A stretch of DNA of 64,000 nt from NCBI RefSeq assembly GCF_000621145.1, contig NZ_JHZB01000005.1, forward strand, positions 62,001 through 126,000, read 5' to 3'. The notes beneath the pieces were generated by a model. That model was not told where the DNA came from and made no database searches. It was given only the letters and a program-made list of their open reading frames with translations. Source of the DNA: Desulfobulbus elongatus DSM 2908 (GTDB lineage: Bacteria > Desulfobacterota > Desulfobulbia > Desulfobulbales > Desulfobulbaceae). Each line of letters starts with the position of its first letter. The stretch's first letter is position 1. The translations under genes and the position numbers were made by a program. Positions 44,354-52,835 of the stretch are shown here, one piece after another.

Positions 44354-44400
44354 CAGACGCCGCTCTGGCGCTCGCTTCTCTTTTGCCGCACAGTGCGTCC

Positions 44401-44700
44401 ATGGAAAACAGACTCGTCAATATCGGCTTTGGCAATGCCGTCAAGGTCAGCCGTATTCTCGCCGTTGTCAATCCGGGCTCCTCGCCCATCAGGAAATTGA
44501 AGGAAGATGCCAGGTTGGAAAAGAAGCTGATCGACGTCACCGAGGGACGGCGGACCAGGGCGATCCTGATCCTTGATTCCGGCCACCTGATCCTCTCCTC
44601 GGTGCAGCCGGAAACCATCAGTCAGCGGCTGCTGGCCCTGGAACAGGATCAACGGCATCCGGACCCGGCGCTGGTCAAGGCCCAGATCGAGGGGGAATGA
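44401..44700 (+). CDS. remA: RemA / DUF370-family protein
   Basis: A 99-residue protein of the RemA family, first known as a regulator of biofilm matrix genes in Bacillus. [10 protein letters not shown] is the family start and [21 protein letters not shown] its end. In proteobacteria it is usually found, as here, between yicC and gmk. Its role in this group is not established. The stop overlaps gmk as ATGA. Confidence 0.88.
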   Translation: MENRLVNIGFGNAVKVSRILAVVNPGSSPIRKLKEDARLEKKLIDVTEGRRTRAILILDSGHLILSSVQPETISQRLLALEQDQRHPDPALVKAQIEGE

Positions 44701-45308
44701 TGGAGAACGGATTGTTGCTGGTCCTGTCCGCACCCTCGGGATGCGGCAAGACGACCATCCTCAAGCGGGTCATGCAGGACCTGCCCGGCCTGGTTTTTTC
44801 CGTGTCGCACACCACCCGCCAACCCCGGCCCGGCGAGATCGACGGAGTCCACTACCATTTTATTGAGGCAGCGACCTTCACCGCCATCCGCACCAGGCCG
44901 CCTGCCGGTTTTCTGGAATGGGCCGAAGTCCACGGCAACATGTACGGTACCAGCGTCGACGAAGTCGAGAAGCATCGGCGTGCCGGCAACGACGTCATCC
45001 TCGACATCGATGTCCAGGGGGCGGCGCAGGTGCGGCAGCGAGCCGAACCGGTGACCATCTTCATCGCCCCGCCGTCGCTCGCCGAATTGGAATGTCGCCT
45101 GCGTGGCCGCGGCACCGAGAGCGAGGCAACCATCGCCCTTCGACTCAACAATGCTCGCAAGGAGTTGGCCTGTTCGGGATCGTATGACTATCTGATCGTG
45201 AACGACCGGCTTGACGAGGCGGTGGCAAGTCTGCGCAGCATCATCATTGCCGAGCGGTGCCGGCAACGCCGGACGCTGAGTGGCCGGCAGGCGCACTGGA
45301 ACTCCTGA
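44697..45308 (+). CDS. gmk: Guanylate kinase
   Basis: Gmk phosphorylates GMP to GDP. The 203-residue protein has the P-loop [29 protein letters not shown] and [13 protein letters not shown]; these are the GMP-binding segments. Length is normal. It overlaps remA by 4 bases and rlmB by 1, so the three are translationally coupled. Confidence 0.97.
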   Translation: MMENGLLLVLSAPSGCGKTTILKRVMQDLPGLVFSVSHTTRQPRPGEIDGVHYHFIEAATFTAIRTRPPAGFLEWAEVHGNMYGTSVDEVEKHRRAGNDVILDIDVQGAAQVRQRAEPVTIFIAPPSLAELECRLRGRGTESEATIALRLNNARKELACSGSYDYLIVNDRLDEAVASLRSIIIAERCRQRRTLSGRQAHWNS

Positions 45309-46108
45309 TGGCGGACAGAAGCAAAACAGAACGCCCGTCGGATGGAAGAGCGGCGGCGCCTGCGCTGGACGATGACCTGATCTGGGGGATCAACGCGGTT
45401 TGGGAAGCCCTGGCGCAGCAGGCGGCGACGATCAACGAACTCCTCGTCCAGCGGGGCAAGGGCGGAATGCGGTTGCAGGAGATTATCGATGCGGCCAAGG
45501 AGCGCGGTATCGCCGTTCGCTTCGTCGAAGCCGACCGAATGCGCGTGCCCCGCACCTGCCGCCATCAGGGCGTAGTGGCCCGGCTGAGCGCGGCGGGGCT
45601 GTTGCCCCTCGACGAACTGCTGGACCGGATCGCCGGGGAGCCATCGCCGCCGCCGCCCAGGCTACTGGCCCTCGACTCCATCCAGGACCCCCGCAATCTC
45701 GGCTCCATCCTGCGCTCGGCCCTGGCCGCCGGCTTCCAGCACGTGATCCTGACCAGGGACCGCAGCGTGCCGGTGACCGGCACCGTTGCCCGCACCTCCG
45801 CCGGAGCGGTGGCCCATCTGGGGCTCTGCCAGGTCGTCAACCTGAGCGATGCGCTGAACCGCTTGAAAGAGCGCGGCTTCTGGATCTACGGCGCGGTGGC
45901 GGAATCCGATGCCGCCTCGATCTATGCCACCGATTTTTCCGGCCCGGTCTGCCTGGTGATCGGCAGCGAAGGCAAGGGAATCAGGCCGCTGGTGCGCCAG
46001 CAGTGCGACGTGATGGTAACGATTCCCATGCGGGCCGCCTTCAACTCGCTCAACGCCTCGGTGGCAGCGGCGGTGATCATGTTCGAGATTGCCCGCCGCT
46101 CCGAGTAA
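45308..46108 (+). CDS. rlmB: 23S rRNA 2'-O-methyltransferase (SpoU family, RlmB)
   Basis: A SpoU-class enzyme, which in E. coli methylates G2251 of 23S rRNA. The 266-residue protein has an N-terminal substrate-binding domain (WGINAVWEAL), then the knot fold with SIQDPRNLGSILRSALAAG, VIGSEGKGIRPLVRQQCD and MRAAFNSLNASVAAAV. The start at 45308 overlaps the gmk stop (TGATG). It converges on the S1-domain gene with a 7-base gap and no evident terminator between. Confidence 0.93.
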   Translation: MADRSKTERPSDGRAAAPALDDDLIWGINAVWEALAQQAATINELLVQRGKGGMRLQEIIDAAKERGIAVRFVEADRMRVPRTCRHQGVVARLSAAGLLPLDELLDRIAGEPSPPPPRLLALDSIQDPRNLGSILRSALAAGFQHVILTRDRSVPVTGTVARTSAGAVAHLGLCQVVNLSDALNRLKERGFWIYGAVAESDAASIYATDFSGPVCLVIGSEGKGIRPLVRQQCDVMVTIPMRAAFNSLNASVAAAVIMFEIARRSE

Positions 46109-46115
46109 GACCGCT

Positions 46116-47279
46116 TTACTTCCTCTTTTTGTTCATCTGCCGCTGCAGCAGATCGCCCAGCGTGCCCATGGAGGCCGATTCCCTGGGCATCGGCGGTGGA
46201 GTGTCGGCGCCGGCGTTGGACTCCCTGGCAACGTAATCCTCAGGGGTCAGGGCCAGGCGCTTTTGGTCGACGTCGACCGATTCGATCTTGACGGTCAGTT
46301 CCTGACTGGCCTCCAGCACCTCCCGGGGGTGGTGGATCCGCCGTCCCGCACCCAGCTTGGAGATATGGAGCAGCCCATCGATGCCCGACTCCAGGGTGAC
46401 GAAGGCGCCGAAGGCGGTCAGCCGCGAAACCCTGCCCCGGTGAACCGAACCCACCGGGTAACGCAACGCCACCTTGTCCCACGGATTTTCCATGGTTTCG
46501 CGCAGACTCAGCGAGATCCGCTCGTTGTCCCAGTCGAGCCGTTTGATGATGACCTCGACCTGCTGGCCCCGGTTCAGCACATCCTCCACCCTGTCGGTCT
46601 GGCCCCAGGCCAGCTCCGCGATGGGGATCAACCCGTCGACGCCGCCGATGTCGACGAAGGCGCCGAACTCGCGAATGGAGGTGACGGTACCGCTGACCTG
46701 CATGCCCTCGCGCAGCCGCGCCTTCAGCTGTTCGCGCTCCTGTTGTCGTTGTTCCTCCAGCACGGCCCGGGCCGATAGGATGATGTTGCGGCCCTGGTTG
46801 CCGAATTCGATCACCTTGAAGGCAAAGGTTTTGTCGAGATAGTCCTCGGCCTGTTCGACCTTGCGGACATCCATCTGCGAGTAGGGGCAGAATCCGCGCT
46901 GGCCGGCAATGGTCACGGAAAAACCTCCCTTGACCTCGCCGGTCACCTTGCCTTCGACGGGAATGCCGGAGCGGAAGGCCTCCTCCAGTTCGCGGGAGGA
47001 CGTCTGGCCGGAGCCCAGCCGGGTGGTGAACAGCATCTCGCCGCCCCGCGCCGCCAGAAAGAAGACCTGCACCTGGTCGCCGGTGGCGACGGTCAGTTCG
47101 CCCGCCTGATCGCGCAGTTCGGCAGCGTTGAGAACGCCCTCGCTCTTGCCGCCGGCATCGAGGAAGATGGTATCGCCGCTGATGCCGACCACGGTGGCCG
47201 CAACCCGGCTGCCGGGCTGGAGGGTCGGACGGGAGACGGCTTTGTCCTGGAACAGTTCTGCAAAGGTTTCGTCACTCAT
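46116..47279 (-). CDS. S1-domain RNA-binding protein
   Basis: A 387-residue protein with four S1 repeats, roughly residues 20-85, 100-165, 185-255 and 270-340. The third has GTVTSIREFGAFVDIGGVDGLIP and the fourth GRVSRLTAFGAFVTLESGIDG, the classic S1 pattern; the first two are more diverged. It resembles short S1-like paralogues and not full ribosomal protein S1 (six repeats). It probably binds mRNA or affects translation. ATG at 47279 follows no strong ribosome-binding site; the frame is open further to 47339. Confidence 0.85.
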   Translation of the reverse strand: MSDETFAELFQDKAVSRPTLQPGSRVAATVVGISGDTIFLDAGGKSEGVLNAAELRDQAGELTVATGDQVQVFFLAARGGEMLFTTRLGSGQTSSRELEEAFRSGIPVEGKVTGEVKGGFSVTIAGQRGFCPYSQMDVRKVEQAEDYLDKTFAFKVIEFGNQGRNIILSARAVLEEQRQQEREQLKARLREGMQVSGTVTSIREFGAFVDIGGVDGLIPIAELAWGQTDRVEDVLNRGQQVEVIIKRLDWDNERISLSLRETMENPWDKVALRYPVGSVHRGRVSRLTAFGAFVTLESGIDGLLHISKLGAGRRIHHPREVLEASQELTVKIESVDVDQKRLALTPEDYVARESNAGADTPPPMPRESASMGTLGDLLQRQMNKKRK

Positions 47280-47354
47280 GGCTCGTTTACCAAAAAAAGA
47301 ATAAACCGGCGGATGGGGCCACCATTGCCGGCGCTGCAAACGCTCACAACGGTT

Positions 47355-47875
47355 TCAATCGTCGAGCGTCAACCGTTCGCCAACGGATATCTGGCGCGCG
47401 GAACCGTCGGCGGTATCAATGAGGGCAAAGGCCGGCGGCGCGTCCTTGCCCAAAAGTTCGCCCGGATTGAGCAGCAGGCAGCGGCCCAGCCATTCCGCCT
47501 GAAACAGATGGGTATGGCCGCAACAGACCAGGTCGAAGTCGCCGGAGGCCGCCAGGGCGCGTGCCCAGCGGGGATAGTGCTCGATGGCGATGCGCCAGGA
47601 ACCGGCAACCAGGGTGCCGTGCCCGCCGTGATGGGTGAGGTGATGGTGCTGGCGGGTGCGGCGCAACGGCTGGCGATGAGGTGCTGGTCACCGCTGTTGT
47701 TGCCGTAGATCGCATGCACCGGCCCGTTGAATTGTTCCAGATACGGCAGCATGAACGGGGAGATGAGGTCGCCGCAGTGGATCAGCAGCTCGGCCCCTTC
47801 CCGGTTGGCGCACAGCACGGCCTGCTTGAGGTTGAGGATATGGTCGTGGCTGTCGGAAAGAACGGCTATGCGCAT
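47355..47875 (-). pseudogene. Metallophosphoesterase (YfcE/MJ0936-like) broken by a frameshift
   Basis: Two overlapping frames together encode one phosphoesterase. From 47875, RIAVLSDSHDHILNLKQAV, LLIHCGDLISPF and AIYGNNSGD give the DxH, GD and GNN metal motifs, then the frame goes wrong. The rest of the protein, with IAIEHYP, VCCGHTHLF and LLNPGELLG, is in another frame up to 47355. A loss of one base near 47662-47670 (such as one T in CGTTG on the minus strand) would restore a normal protein of about 170 residues. It is either a new pseudogene, a programmed shift, or a sequencing error. Confidence 0.75.
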
Positions 47876-48063
47876 GCGGCTTGCTTCAGGTGGCGCGGTT
47901 GGAGTGGGGCGTGGTCGTCATGGTGCCCGCAACATCTGCATGGAAAACAAACAGCAGGCAGCCCTTCTTTACCCTGCTTGTTGTATCCGAGCAATGCTTT
48001 TCCGTCGCTGCCGGTGTCAACCGGAACACATCGGCCGGATACGGGCAGGCCGATGGGGCTGGC
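47876..48063. other. 188-base gap between lolA and the metallophosphoesterase; nothing recognised
   Basis: No gene, convincing hairpin or promoter is visible here. Both neighbours are read on the minus strand. Confidence 0.5.
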
Positions 48064-48768
48064 TCATTGCTGGATGATTTCCGTCCCCGGTGCCAGGTCA
48101 AGGGCGCGCAAGGCCTGCATCTGCTGCGTATCTCCCTGCCGCAGGGTGTTGAAGTGGACATTGGTGAAGGTCAGCTCGGTGAGGGCGCCGAAATGATCCT
48201 CCATGAGCAGTCGGTGAATGGTGAGATCGCCACTCACCCAGAGTTGTATCCGTTTGACCTGGGGGTGCGGTTTCTTGGGGGTGAGTTGCAGCGCCTCGTC
48301 GCCGGCTGGCGGATCATTGAGGCGGAACAGAGGGTCGCCCGCCGCGGCCGCGAATTCGTCGAGCAGGTTCTTGGTGCCGGTGAAGATGGCGTAAGTAACG
48401 TCGGCTTCCATGTCCTGGGTCGGGGAAACCAGCAATTGCTTGTCCTGGGGCGTGTAAATGGAAAGCGAGGCGCCGTCGTTGATGATGGTCTGCTCGGTCG
48501 GCCCGGTGTAGTTCCAGCGCACGATTCCCGGCGACCCGGCGGCTTCGGTCACGGCCGGGCGGTAAAAAACGGCGTTGCCGGAGCCATGCTTGATCCGGCC
48601 GCCGTTCTGGGTGGTTTGGGAGAAATCGAATGTAAGGCTGCGCAACTGCTGGTATTTTTTTTGAAGTGCCGCTACCCGCTGTTCGGGCCCGGCGGCGAAG
48701 GCCATCCCGGACAAAAGGCCGGCAACAAGCAGCACCACGGTGAGGCAGAGTCGCGTGCCCTTACACAT
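48064..48768 (-). CDS. lolA: Outer-membrane lipoprotein carrier LolA
   Basis: LolA ferries lipoproteins across the periplasm from LolCDE to the outer membrane. The 234-residue protein has a signal peptide to about AFAAG (residues 1-27), then LTFDFSQTTQNGG, AVFYRP, GIVRWNYT and DGASLSIYTPQDKQ, all family landmarks. It starts at 48768, overlapping the murI stop by 8 bases. With BamD, Pal and Skp it completes the window's envelope-assembly set. Confidence 0.88.
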   Translation of the reverse strand: MCKGTRLCLTVVLLVAGLLSGMAFAAGPEQRVAALQKKYQQLRSLTFDFSQTTQNGGRIKHGSGNAVFYRPAVTEAAGSPGIVRWNYTGPTEQTIINDGASLSIYTPQDKQLLVSPTQDMEADVTYAIFTGTKNLLDEFAAAAGDPLFRLNDPPAGDEALQLTPKKPHPQVKRIQLWVSGDLTIHRLLMEDHFGALTELTFTNVHFNTLRQGDTQQMQALRALDLAPGTEIIQQ

Positions 48769-49549
48769 CGGTGTGCTCCAGCAGGACAGGGCGGCCGAAG
48801 ATTGCTCCGGCCAGGGCATGCACCGGCGCCGGCATATCGGAGACAAAAAAACGGCTGGGCGTGTCGGGGGCGTGGAGTTCATTGCGGAGGTCTGCATCTG
48901 TGTCGAGAATCGATTTGAGGTGGAGCGCCACTTCGACGGAGGAATCAATGATGTTGACCCGGCGACCGATGCGGGGGGCGATCGTCTTCTTGAGCAGGGG
49001 ATAGTGGGTGCAGCCGAGGATGAGGGTGTCGATCTGCTTGTCGCGCAGGGGGTGCAGATATTTTTTGACGATCATCTTGGTTTCCCTGCGATCCAGCCAA
49101 CCTTCCTCGACCAGGGGAACCAGGAGCGGACAGGCCTGGCTGTACACCTGGCAGTCGGGGCGGGCCTCCTGGAGGCGCTGTTCATAGAACCCGGAATTGA
49201 TGGTCGCCCTGGTGCCGATGATGCCGATCTTGCCCGTGGCACTGAGGGCCGCCGCCTTGGCCACTGCCGGAAAAATAACGTCGATGATGGCCTGGCGGTA
49301 GTGGCTGCGCAAAAACGTGGAGGCCGTACTCGCCGCCGAATTGCAGGCAATCACGATCAGCTTGGCTCCCTGGCGGAGAAGGAACTCGGTATTCCGATGC
49401 GAGTATTCGGTGATCATGGCCGGACTTTTGGGGCCATACGGCATGCGGGCGAGGTCGCCGAGGTACACCAGGGGATACCCCGGGCACCATTGTTCAATGG
49501 CGCGGGCAACGGTCATGCCGCCGACGCCGGAATCAAAAATACCAATCAT
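48761..49549 (-). CDS. murI: Glutamate racemase
   Basis: MurI makes D-glutamate for peptidoglycan. The 262-residue protein has IGIFDSGVGGMTVA, LGDLARMPYGPKS, the first catalytic cysteine in IACNSAAS and the second in LGCTHYPLL. The start at 49549 fixes a normal length; a longer frame is open upstream but unrelated. lolA begins inside its last codons. Confidence 0.95.
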   Translation of the reverse strand: MIGIFDSGVGGMTVARAIEQWCPGYPLVYLGDLARMPYGPKSPAMITEYSHRNTEFLLRQGAKLIVIACNSAASTASTFLRSHYRQAIIDVIFPAVAKAAALSATGKIGIIGTRATINSGFYEQRLQEARPDCQVYSQACPLLVPLVEEGWLDRRETKMIVKKYLHPLRDKQIDTLILGCTHYPLLKKTIAPRIGRRVNIIDSSVEVALHLKSILDTDADLRNELHAPDTPSRFFVSDMPAPVHALAGAIFGRPVLLEHTDV

Positions 49550-49697
49550 TCTTTTGTGTTGACTGCGGTGAATGGCAAAGAGGAAAGATCGAGATGCGCG
49601 GGTACGGAGAACCGGTCGTGACTGTACTGCGGCCGGGCGGGAACCACAAGCTGAAATGACAGGTGGCGCCGAAATGGGTGTACGATTGGAAAAATAT

Positions 49698-49740
49698 TGC
49701 ATTCAGGCGAGGAGTGCTCGGCACCTGTCGCCTGAATGCA
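49698..49740 (-). terminator. Long interrupted hairpin after mucR, likely terminator
   Basis: TGCATTCAGGCGA pairs perfectly with TCGCCTGAATGCA (13 bp), and inside it GTGC pairs with GCAC around TCG, with GGA and CTG opposite each other. Read on the minus strand the stem is followed by ATATTTTTCC, giving an intrinsic terminator 34 bases past the mucR stop. Confidence 0.75.
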
Positions 49741-49773
49741 TACGAATTGAAAACTGTTGTCGGATGCGGGATA

Positions 49774-50217
49774 TTACTTCTTCTTTGCCTTGTCTTTTGT
49801 CCGCATTTCAATAGCCTTGCGGAGATTGTCCGGCAACCCCCGTTCCTTACCTGATTGCGAGCGTTTTTCAGAAAGCGCCTTGGCGCACAGTGGCTGCCGA
49901 GCGGAAAAACCATGCTTCTTGCGATATTCCTTGGAGGTCAGTCCATGTGATTTGAGATGCTTCGGGGAAAGCATCTTGAACTCTTGACCGCACTCCAGGC
50001 AGACAACTTTATTTCTCTGGATCGACTTTTTCGGATCGATAACAGGATTGGCCTCTTCCGGCTCTGGTTCAATCCCAACGGACTCGGAATCTTGCAGAGC
50101 CTTGAGGGTTTGGAAGGTGTCGTTCAGCGCCGCCTTTATTTCTTCCGTGGTCATTTGCTTGGTGCTGATCTGAGATTGGATGATCTCCGCAGTCATTTCA
50201 ACGAGTGATTTACTCAT
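49774..50217 (-). CDS. MucR/Ros-family zinc-finger transcription factor
   Basis: A 147-residue regulator with the prokaryotic zinc finger CLECGQEFKMLSPKHLKSHG followed by LTSKEYRKKHGF. Cys, Cys, His and His are in the expected places. MucR proteins repress or silence many genes in alphaproteobacteria and are also frequent in Desulfobacterota, where they are less studied. The N-terminal 70 residues include the helical dimer part. The start at 50217 is preceded by AGGAGAGAACG. It is divergent from the riboswitch-fmdB transcript. Confidence 0.88.
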   Translation of the reverse strand: MSKSLVEMTAEIIQSQISTKQMTTEEIKAALNDTFQTLKALQDSESVGIEPEPEEANPVIDPKKSIQRNKVVCLECGQEFKMLSPKHLKSHGLTSKEYRKKHGFSARQPLCAKALSEKRSQSGKERGLPDNLRKAIEMRTKDKAKKK

Positions 50218-50373
50218 CGTTCTCTCCTGAGTGGATAAATTAAGTGGGTACAGTATCTCTGTTCCTGCGATGATAGAACAAGAACACGATCAATGCAATT
50301 TTTTTATATCGTTACAGGAAAAAATACGAGCCGGAAAATCCGGGGCGGACTTTCTGTTGTTGCACAAAATGAT

Positions 50374-50450
50374 GGTTTGCATCACAGGGCGCGGCTCCTG
50401 TTGTCGCCGGTGCAAAGCCCCTTGTCTTTCAAGGGGGTCCAGGCAAAACG
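50374..50450 (+). ncRNA. Candidate GEMM-I riboswitch (c-di-GMP type)
   Basis: CACAGGGC (50383-50390) and GCAAAGCC (50412-50419) are separated by 21 bases; in class I c-di-GMP riboswitches these two strings frame the ligand site with a gap of about 22. Between them CGGC/GCCG forms a short stem. After them CCCCTTG-TCTTT-CAAGGGG forms a second hairpin, and GTTTGC with GCAAAAC closes a base stem with one bulge. The third G of CACAGGG is the G20 position, which favours c-di-GMP over cAMP-GMP. The GNRA tetraloop and receptor are missing, so the call is tentative. Confidence 0.45.
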
Positions 50451-50476
50451 TGACCGGGATGTCTCCATGACGGGTG

Positions 50477-50505
50477 TTGACAGCCTGTCGGCGAGGCATT
50501 ATTGT
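50477..50505 (+). promoter_or_regulatory. Possible promoter for fmdB-like gene, downstream of the riboswitch candidate
   Basis: A perfect TTGACA is followed 17 bases later by TATTGT. It lies between the GEMM-like element and the fmdB-like gene. If active, it would give a transcript without the riboswitch, so both forms may occur. Confidence 0.45.
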
Positions 50506-50572
50506 TGCCCTTGTTTTGATGGCTCGGTTTTTTTATTTAACCTGCATATATACAGAGTTGTGAGGTGCGATC

Positions 50573-50848
50573 ATGCCGGTGTATGAGTATGAATGTAGCG
50601 GATGCCAGAAGGTTTTCGAGGTGCAACAGCGCATGGCCGACGAACCGCTGTCGGTTTGTCCGGAATGCGGCGGCAGCGTGCGCAAGCTGATCTCCATGAG
50701 TTCGTTTCAGTTGAAGGGGGGCGGCTGGTACACCGACGGCTACAGCAATGGAGGCAATGGCAAGGGATGCGCACCCTGCGCCGATTCCGGCAGCGCGTCG
50801 TCGTGCTCGAGTTCCGGTGGCTGCTGCCACTGCCCGGCATCCACCTGA
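50573..50848 (+). CDS. FmdB-family zinc-ribbon protein
   Basis: A 91-residue protein with an N-terminal zinc ribbon (YEYECSGCQKVFEV ... CPECGGSVRKLI), matching the putative regulatory protein FmdB family. The second half is low complexity, rich in Gly, Ser and Cys (ending CCHCPAST), and may bind metal. The exact function is unknown. It stands alone, 120 bases after the riboswitch-like element, and is followed by a strong terminator. Confidence 0.88.
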   Translation: MPVYEYECSGCQKVFEVQQRMADEPLSVCPECGGSVRKLISMSSFQLKGGGWYTDGYSNGGNGKGCAPCADSGSASSCSSSGGCCHCPAST

Positions 50849-50871
50849 CCGGCAGCGCGGCTGGTCGACGA

Positions 50872-50900
50872 AACCCGGCTTCAGGCCGGGTTTTTTCTTT
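50872..50900 (+). terminator. Intrinsic terminator after the fmdB-like gene
   Basis: AACCCGGC pairs with GCCGGGTT around TTCAG and is followed by TTTTCTTTT. It lies 23 bases after the stop. Confidence 0.92.
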
Positions 50901-50918
50901 TGCAGCGGTGAAATCGGC

Positions 50919-52022
50919 TCATGACCTGGTGATGATGGCCATGGCGTCCCCATAGGAAAAAAAGCGGTAACCGGCGGTCACCGCTTCCCGATAGGCCGCC
51001 AGAATCCGGTTCTGTCCCGCCAGGGCCGAAACCAGGAACAGCAGCGACGACTTGGGCAGGTGGAAGTTGGTGATCATGTTGTCCACCACCCGGAACCGGT
51101 AGCCCGGATAGATAAACAGATCGCATTCGCCGCAGCCCGCCCGGACATGCCCTTCGGCATCGGCCGCAAATTCGAGTGTCCGCACCGTGGTGGTTCCCAC
51201 CGCCCAGATTCTGCCACCCCTCTCCCTGGCCTGCCGGATGGCGGTTACCGTTTCTTCCGGAATTTCGACGTATTCCCTGTGGATGGCATGGTCGCGGATA
51301 TCCTCGCTTCGCACTGGCGCAAAGGTGCCGTAGCCAACGTGGAGGACGATGTTGGCTCGCTCCACTCCCTTGTTGCCGATGGCTGCCAGCACTTCGTCGC
51401 TGAAGTGGAGGCCGGCGGTCGGGGCCGCGACCGAACCGGTCTGGCGCGCGTATCGGGTCTGATAGCGATGCCGGTCCTCGCCCAGGCTGCCGTCCGGCCG
51501 GCTGATATAGGGCGGCAGCGGCATCTGGCCATGGACTTCCAGAAGCTGCTCCAGGGACTGCCCCTGTTTCGGTTGATACTGGAGTGTCACCTCGGCTTTG
51601 CCGTCCGGATGCAGACCGTCGACGCGCGCCCGGAAGCTCGGGCCGAAGTGGAGCAGGCTGCCGATTTTGGGCCGTTTTGAACTTTTGATCAGGCCGGTGG
51701 CCGAGGCTTGCCGCCACGAGCGGTCGGCGTTGCCCTCTGAGGCGGGCCGAGGAAAGGCGAGGAGCAGCAGTTCGACCCTGCCGCCGGTCTGCTTGTGGCC
51801 CAGCAGCCGCGCGGGAAAGACCTTGGTGGTGTTGATGACGAGGAGGTCGCCGGCGCGGAGGTAGTCGGCGAGGTCGGCAAAAGTCCGGTGGGCGAGCGAG
51901 GGGCTGTCGGTCGCAAGAACGAGCAGCCGGGACCGGTCGCGTTGCGGGGCTGGGAATTGGGCGATCCGGTCGGCGGGCAGGTCGTAATCGTAGTCGTCCA
52001 AACGGTAGGTGTGATCGGTCAT
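50919..52022 (-). CDS. queA: tRNA ribosyltransferase-isomerase QueA
   Basis: QueA adds the ribosyl group of SAM to preQ1 in tRNA to make epoxyqueuosine. The 367-residue protein has DYDYDLPADRIAQFP near the start, GDLLVINTTKVFPARLLG, YQTRYARQTGSVAAPTAGLHF and NFHLPKSSLLFLV. ATG at 52022 starts the conserved sequence; the frame is open to 52094. It is divergent from mqnB with a 153-base gap and stands alone on its strand. Confidence 0.96.
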   Translation of the reverse strand: MTDHTYRLDDYDYDLPADRIAQFPAPQRDRSRLLVLATDSPSLAHRTFADLADYLRAGDLLVINTTKVFPARLLGHKQTGGRVELLLLAFPRPASEGNADRSWRQASATGLIKSSKRPKIGSLLHFGPSFRARVDGLHPDGKAEVTLQYQPKQGQSLEQLLEVHGQMPLPPYISRPDGSLGEDRHRYQTRYARQTGSVAAPTAGLHFSDEVLAAIGNKGVERANIVLHVGYGTFAPVRSEDIRDHAIHREYVEIPEETVTAIRQARERGGRIWAVGTTTVRTLEFAADAEGHVRAGCGECDLFIYPGYRFRVVDNMITNFHLPKSSLLFLVSALAGQNRILAAYREAVTAGYRFFSYGDAMAIITRS

Positions 52023-52175
52023 GGTCAGAAGCAGGCTGGCAGGTTCCGGGTGATTTGCTTGCAAAGCACGATAACCTACTTTACATTGCGACAAAAGTCT
52101 TGGCCGAAAAGTGTCCGTGTGGGCGGCTGGGCGCCGATGGGGTTTTCGCGCCGATTGTGAGTTTTTGGGAAGACC

Positions 52176-52835
52176 GTGTTTCTGGTAACCGCCGCCACCG
52201 ATTTCGAGATGGAACCGTTCCGGCGCCTCTGCCCGCAGGCCGTGTGTCCGACGCTAGTGACCGGCGTCGGGCCGGTGGAGGCGGCGGTCCGCCTGACCGC
52301 TTTTCTGGCCGCAACCTCCCTGCCACTGGCCGGGGTGGTCAATTTCGGGGTCGCCGGCGCTTATGCCGTGGCAGGGCGGGGCAACGCGGCCGTCCTCGAC
52401 ATCTGTCTGGCCGAGCGCGAGGTGTTGGCCGATCTGGGCATCTGCGCACATGACGAGGTGCTGCCCTTGCGTGGCGCAGGATTCATCATAGCCGATACCT
52501 TCGAACTGGACGCCGGCTTGCGGCACCGGGCGGAAGCGGTGCTGGCCGCCGCCGCCATCCCTTGCGCCAGCGGCGTATTCGCGACGGTCAACAGCGCCAG
52601 CGGCACCCGCAGGCGGGGGACGATGCTGGCCGAACGCCACCAGGCCCTGTGCGAGAATATGGAAGGCGCCGCCGTAGCGCGTGCCTGTCAGCACGCTGGC
52701 CTCCCCCTGCTGGAACTGCGATGTATCTCCAACCTGGTCGAAGACCGCGACCTGCGAAACTGGCAACTGCACGATGCCTGTGCCCGGTGCGGCGAGGTGA
52801 CGGCCCTAGTCGTCAAAGGATTGCGGCATGACTGA
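52176..52835 (+). CDS. mqnB: Futalosine hydrolase
   Basis: MqnB removes the base from futalosine (or aminodeoxyfutalosine) in the menaquinone pathway. The 219-residue PNP-fold protein has TAATDFEMEPFRR, VTGVGPVEAA, GVAGAYAVAG and the active-site NMEGAAVARAC. It starts at GTG 52176. It overlaps mqnD by 8 bases, so the two enzymes are translated together. Confidence 0.9.
   Translation: MFLVTAATDFEMEPFRRLCPQAVCPTLVTGVGPVEAAVRLTAFLAATSLPLAGVVNFGVAGAYAVAGRGNAAVLDICLAEREVLADLGICAHDEVLPLRGAGFIIADTFELDAGLRHRAEAVLAAAAIPCASGVFATVNSASGTRRRGTMLAERHQALCENMEGAAVARACQHAGLPLLELRCISNLVEDRDLRNWQLHDACARCGEVTALVVKGLRHD

Noticed and set aside
50231-50470. 79-codon plus-strand frame over the riboswitch candidate
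   Set aside because: No ribosome-binding site or recognisable domain; it runs through the structured element.
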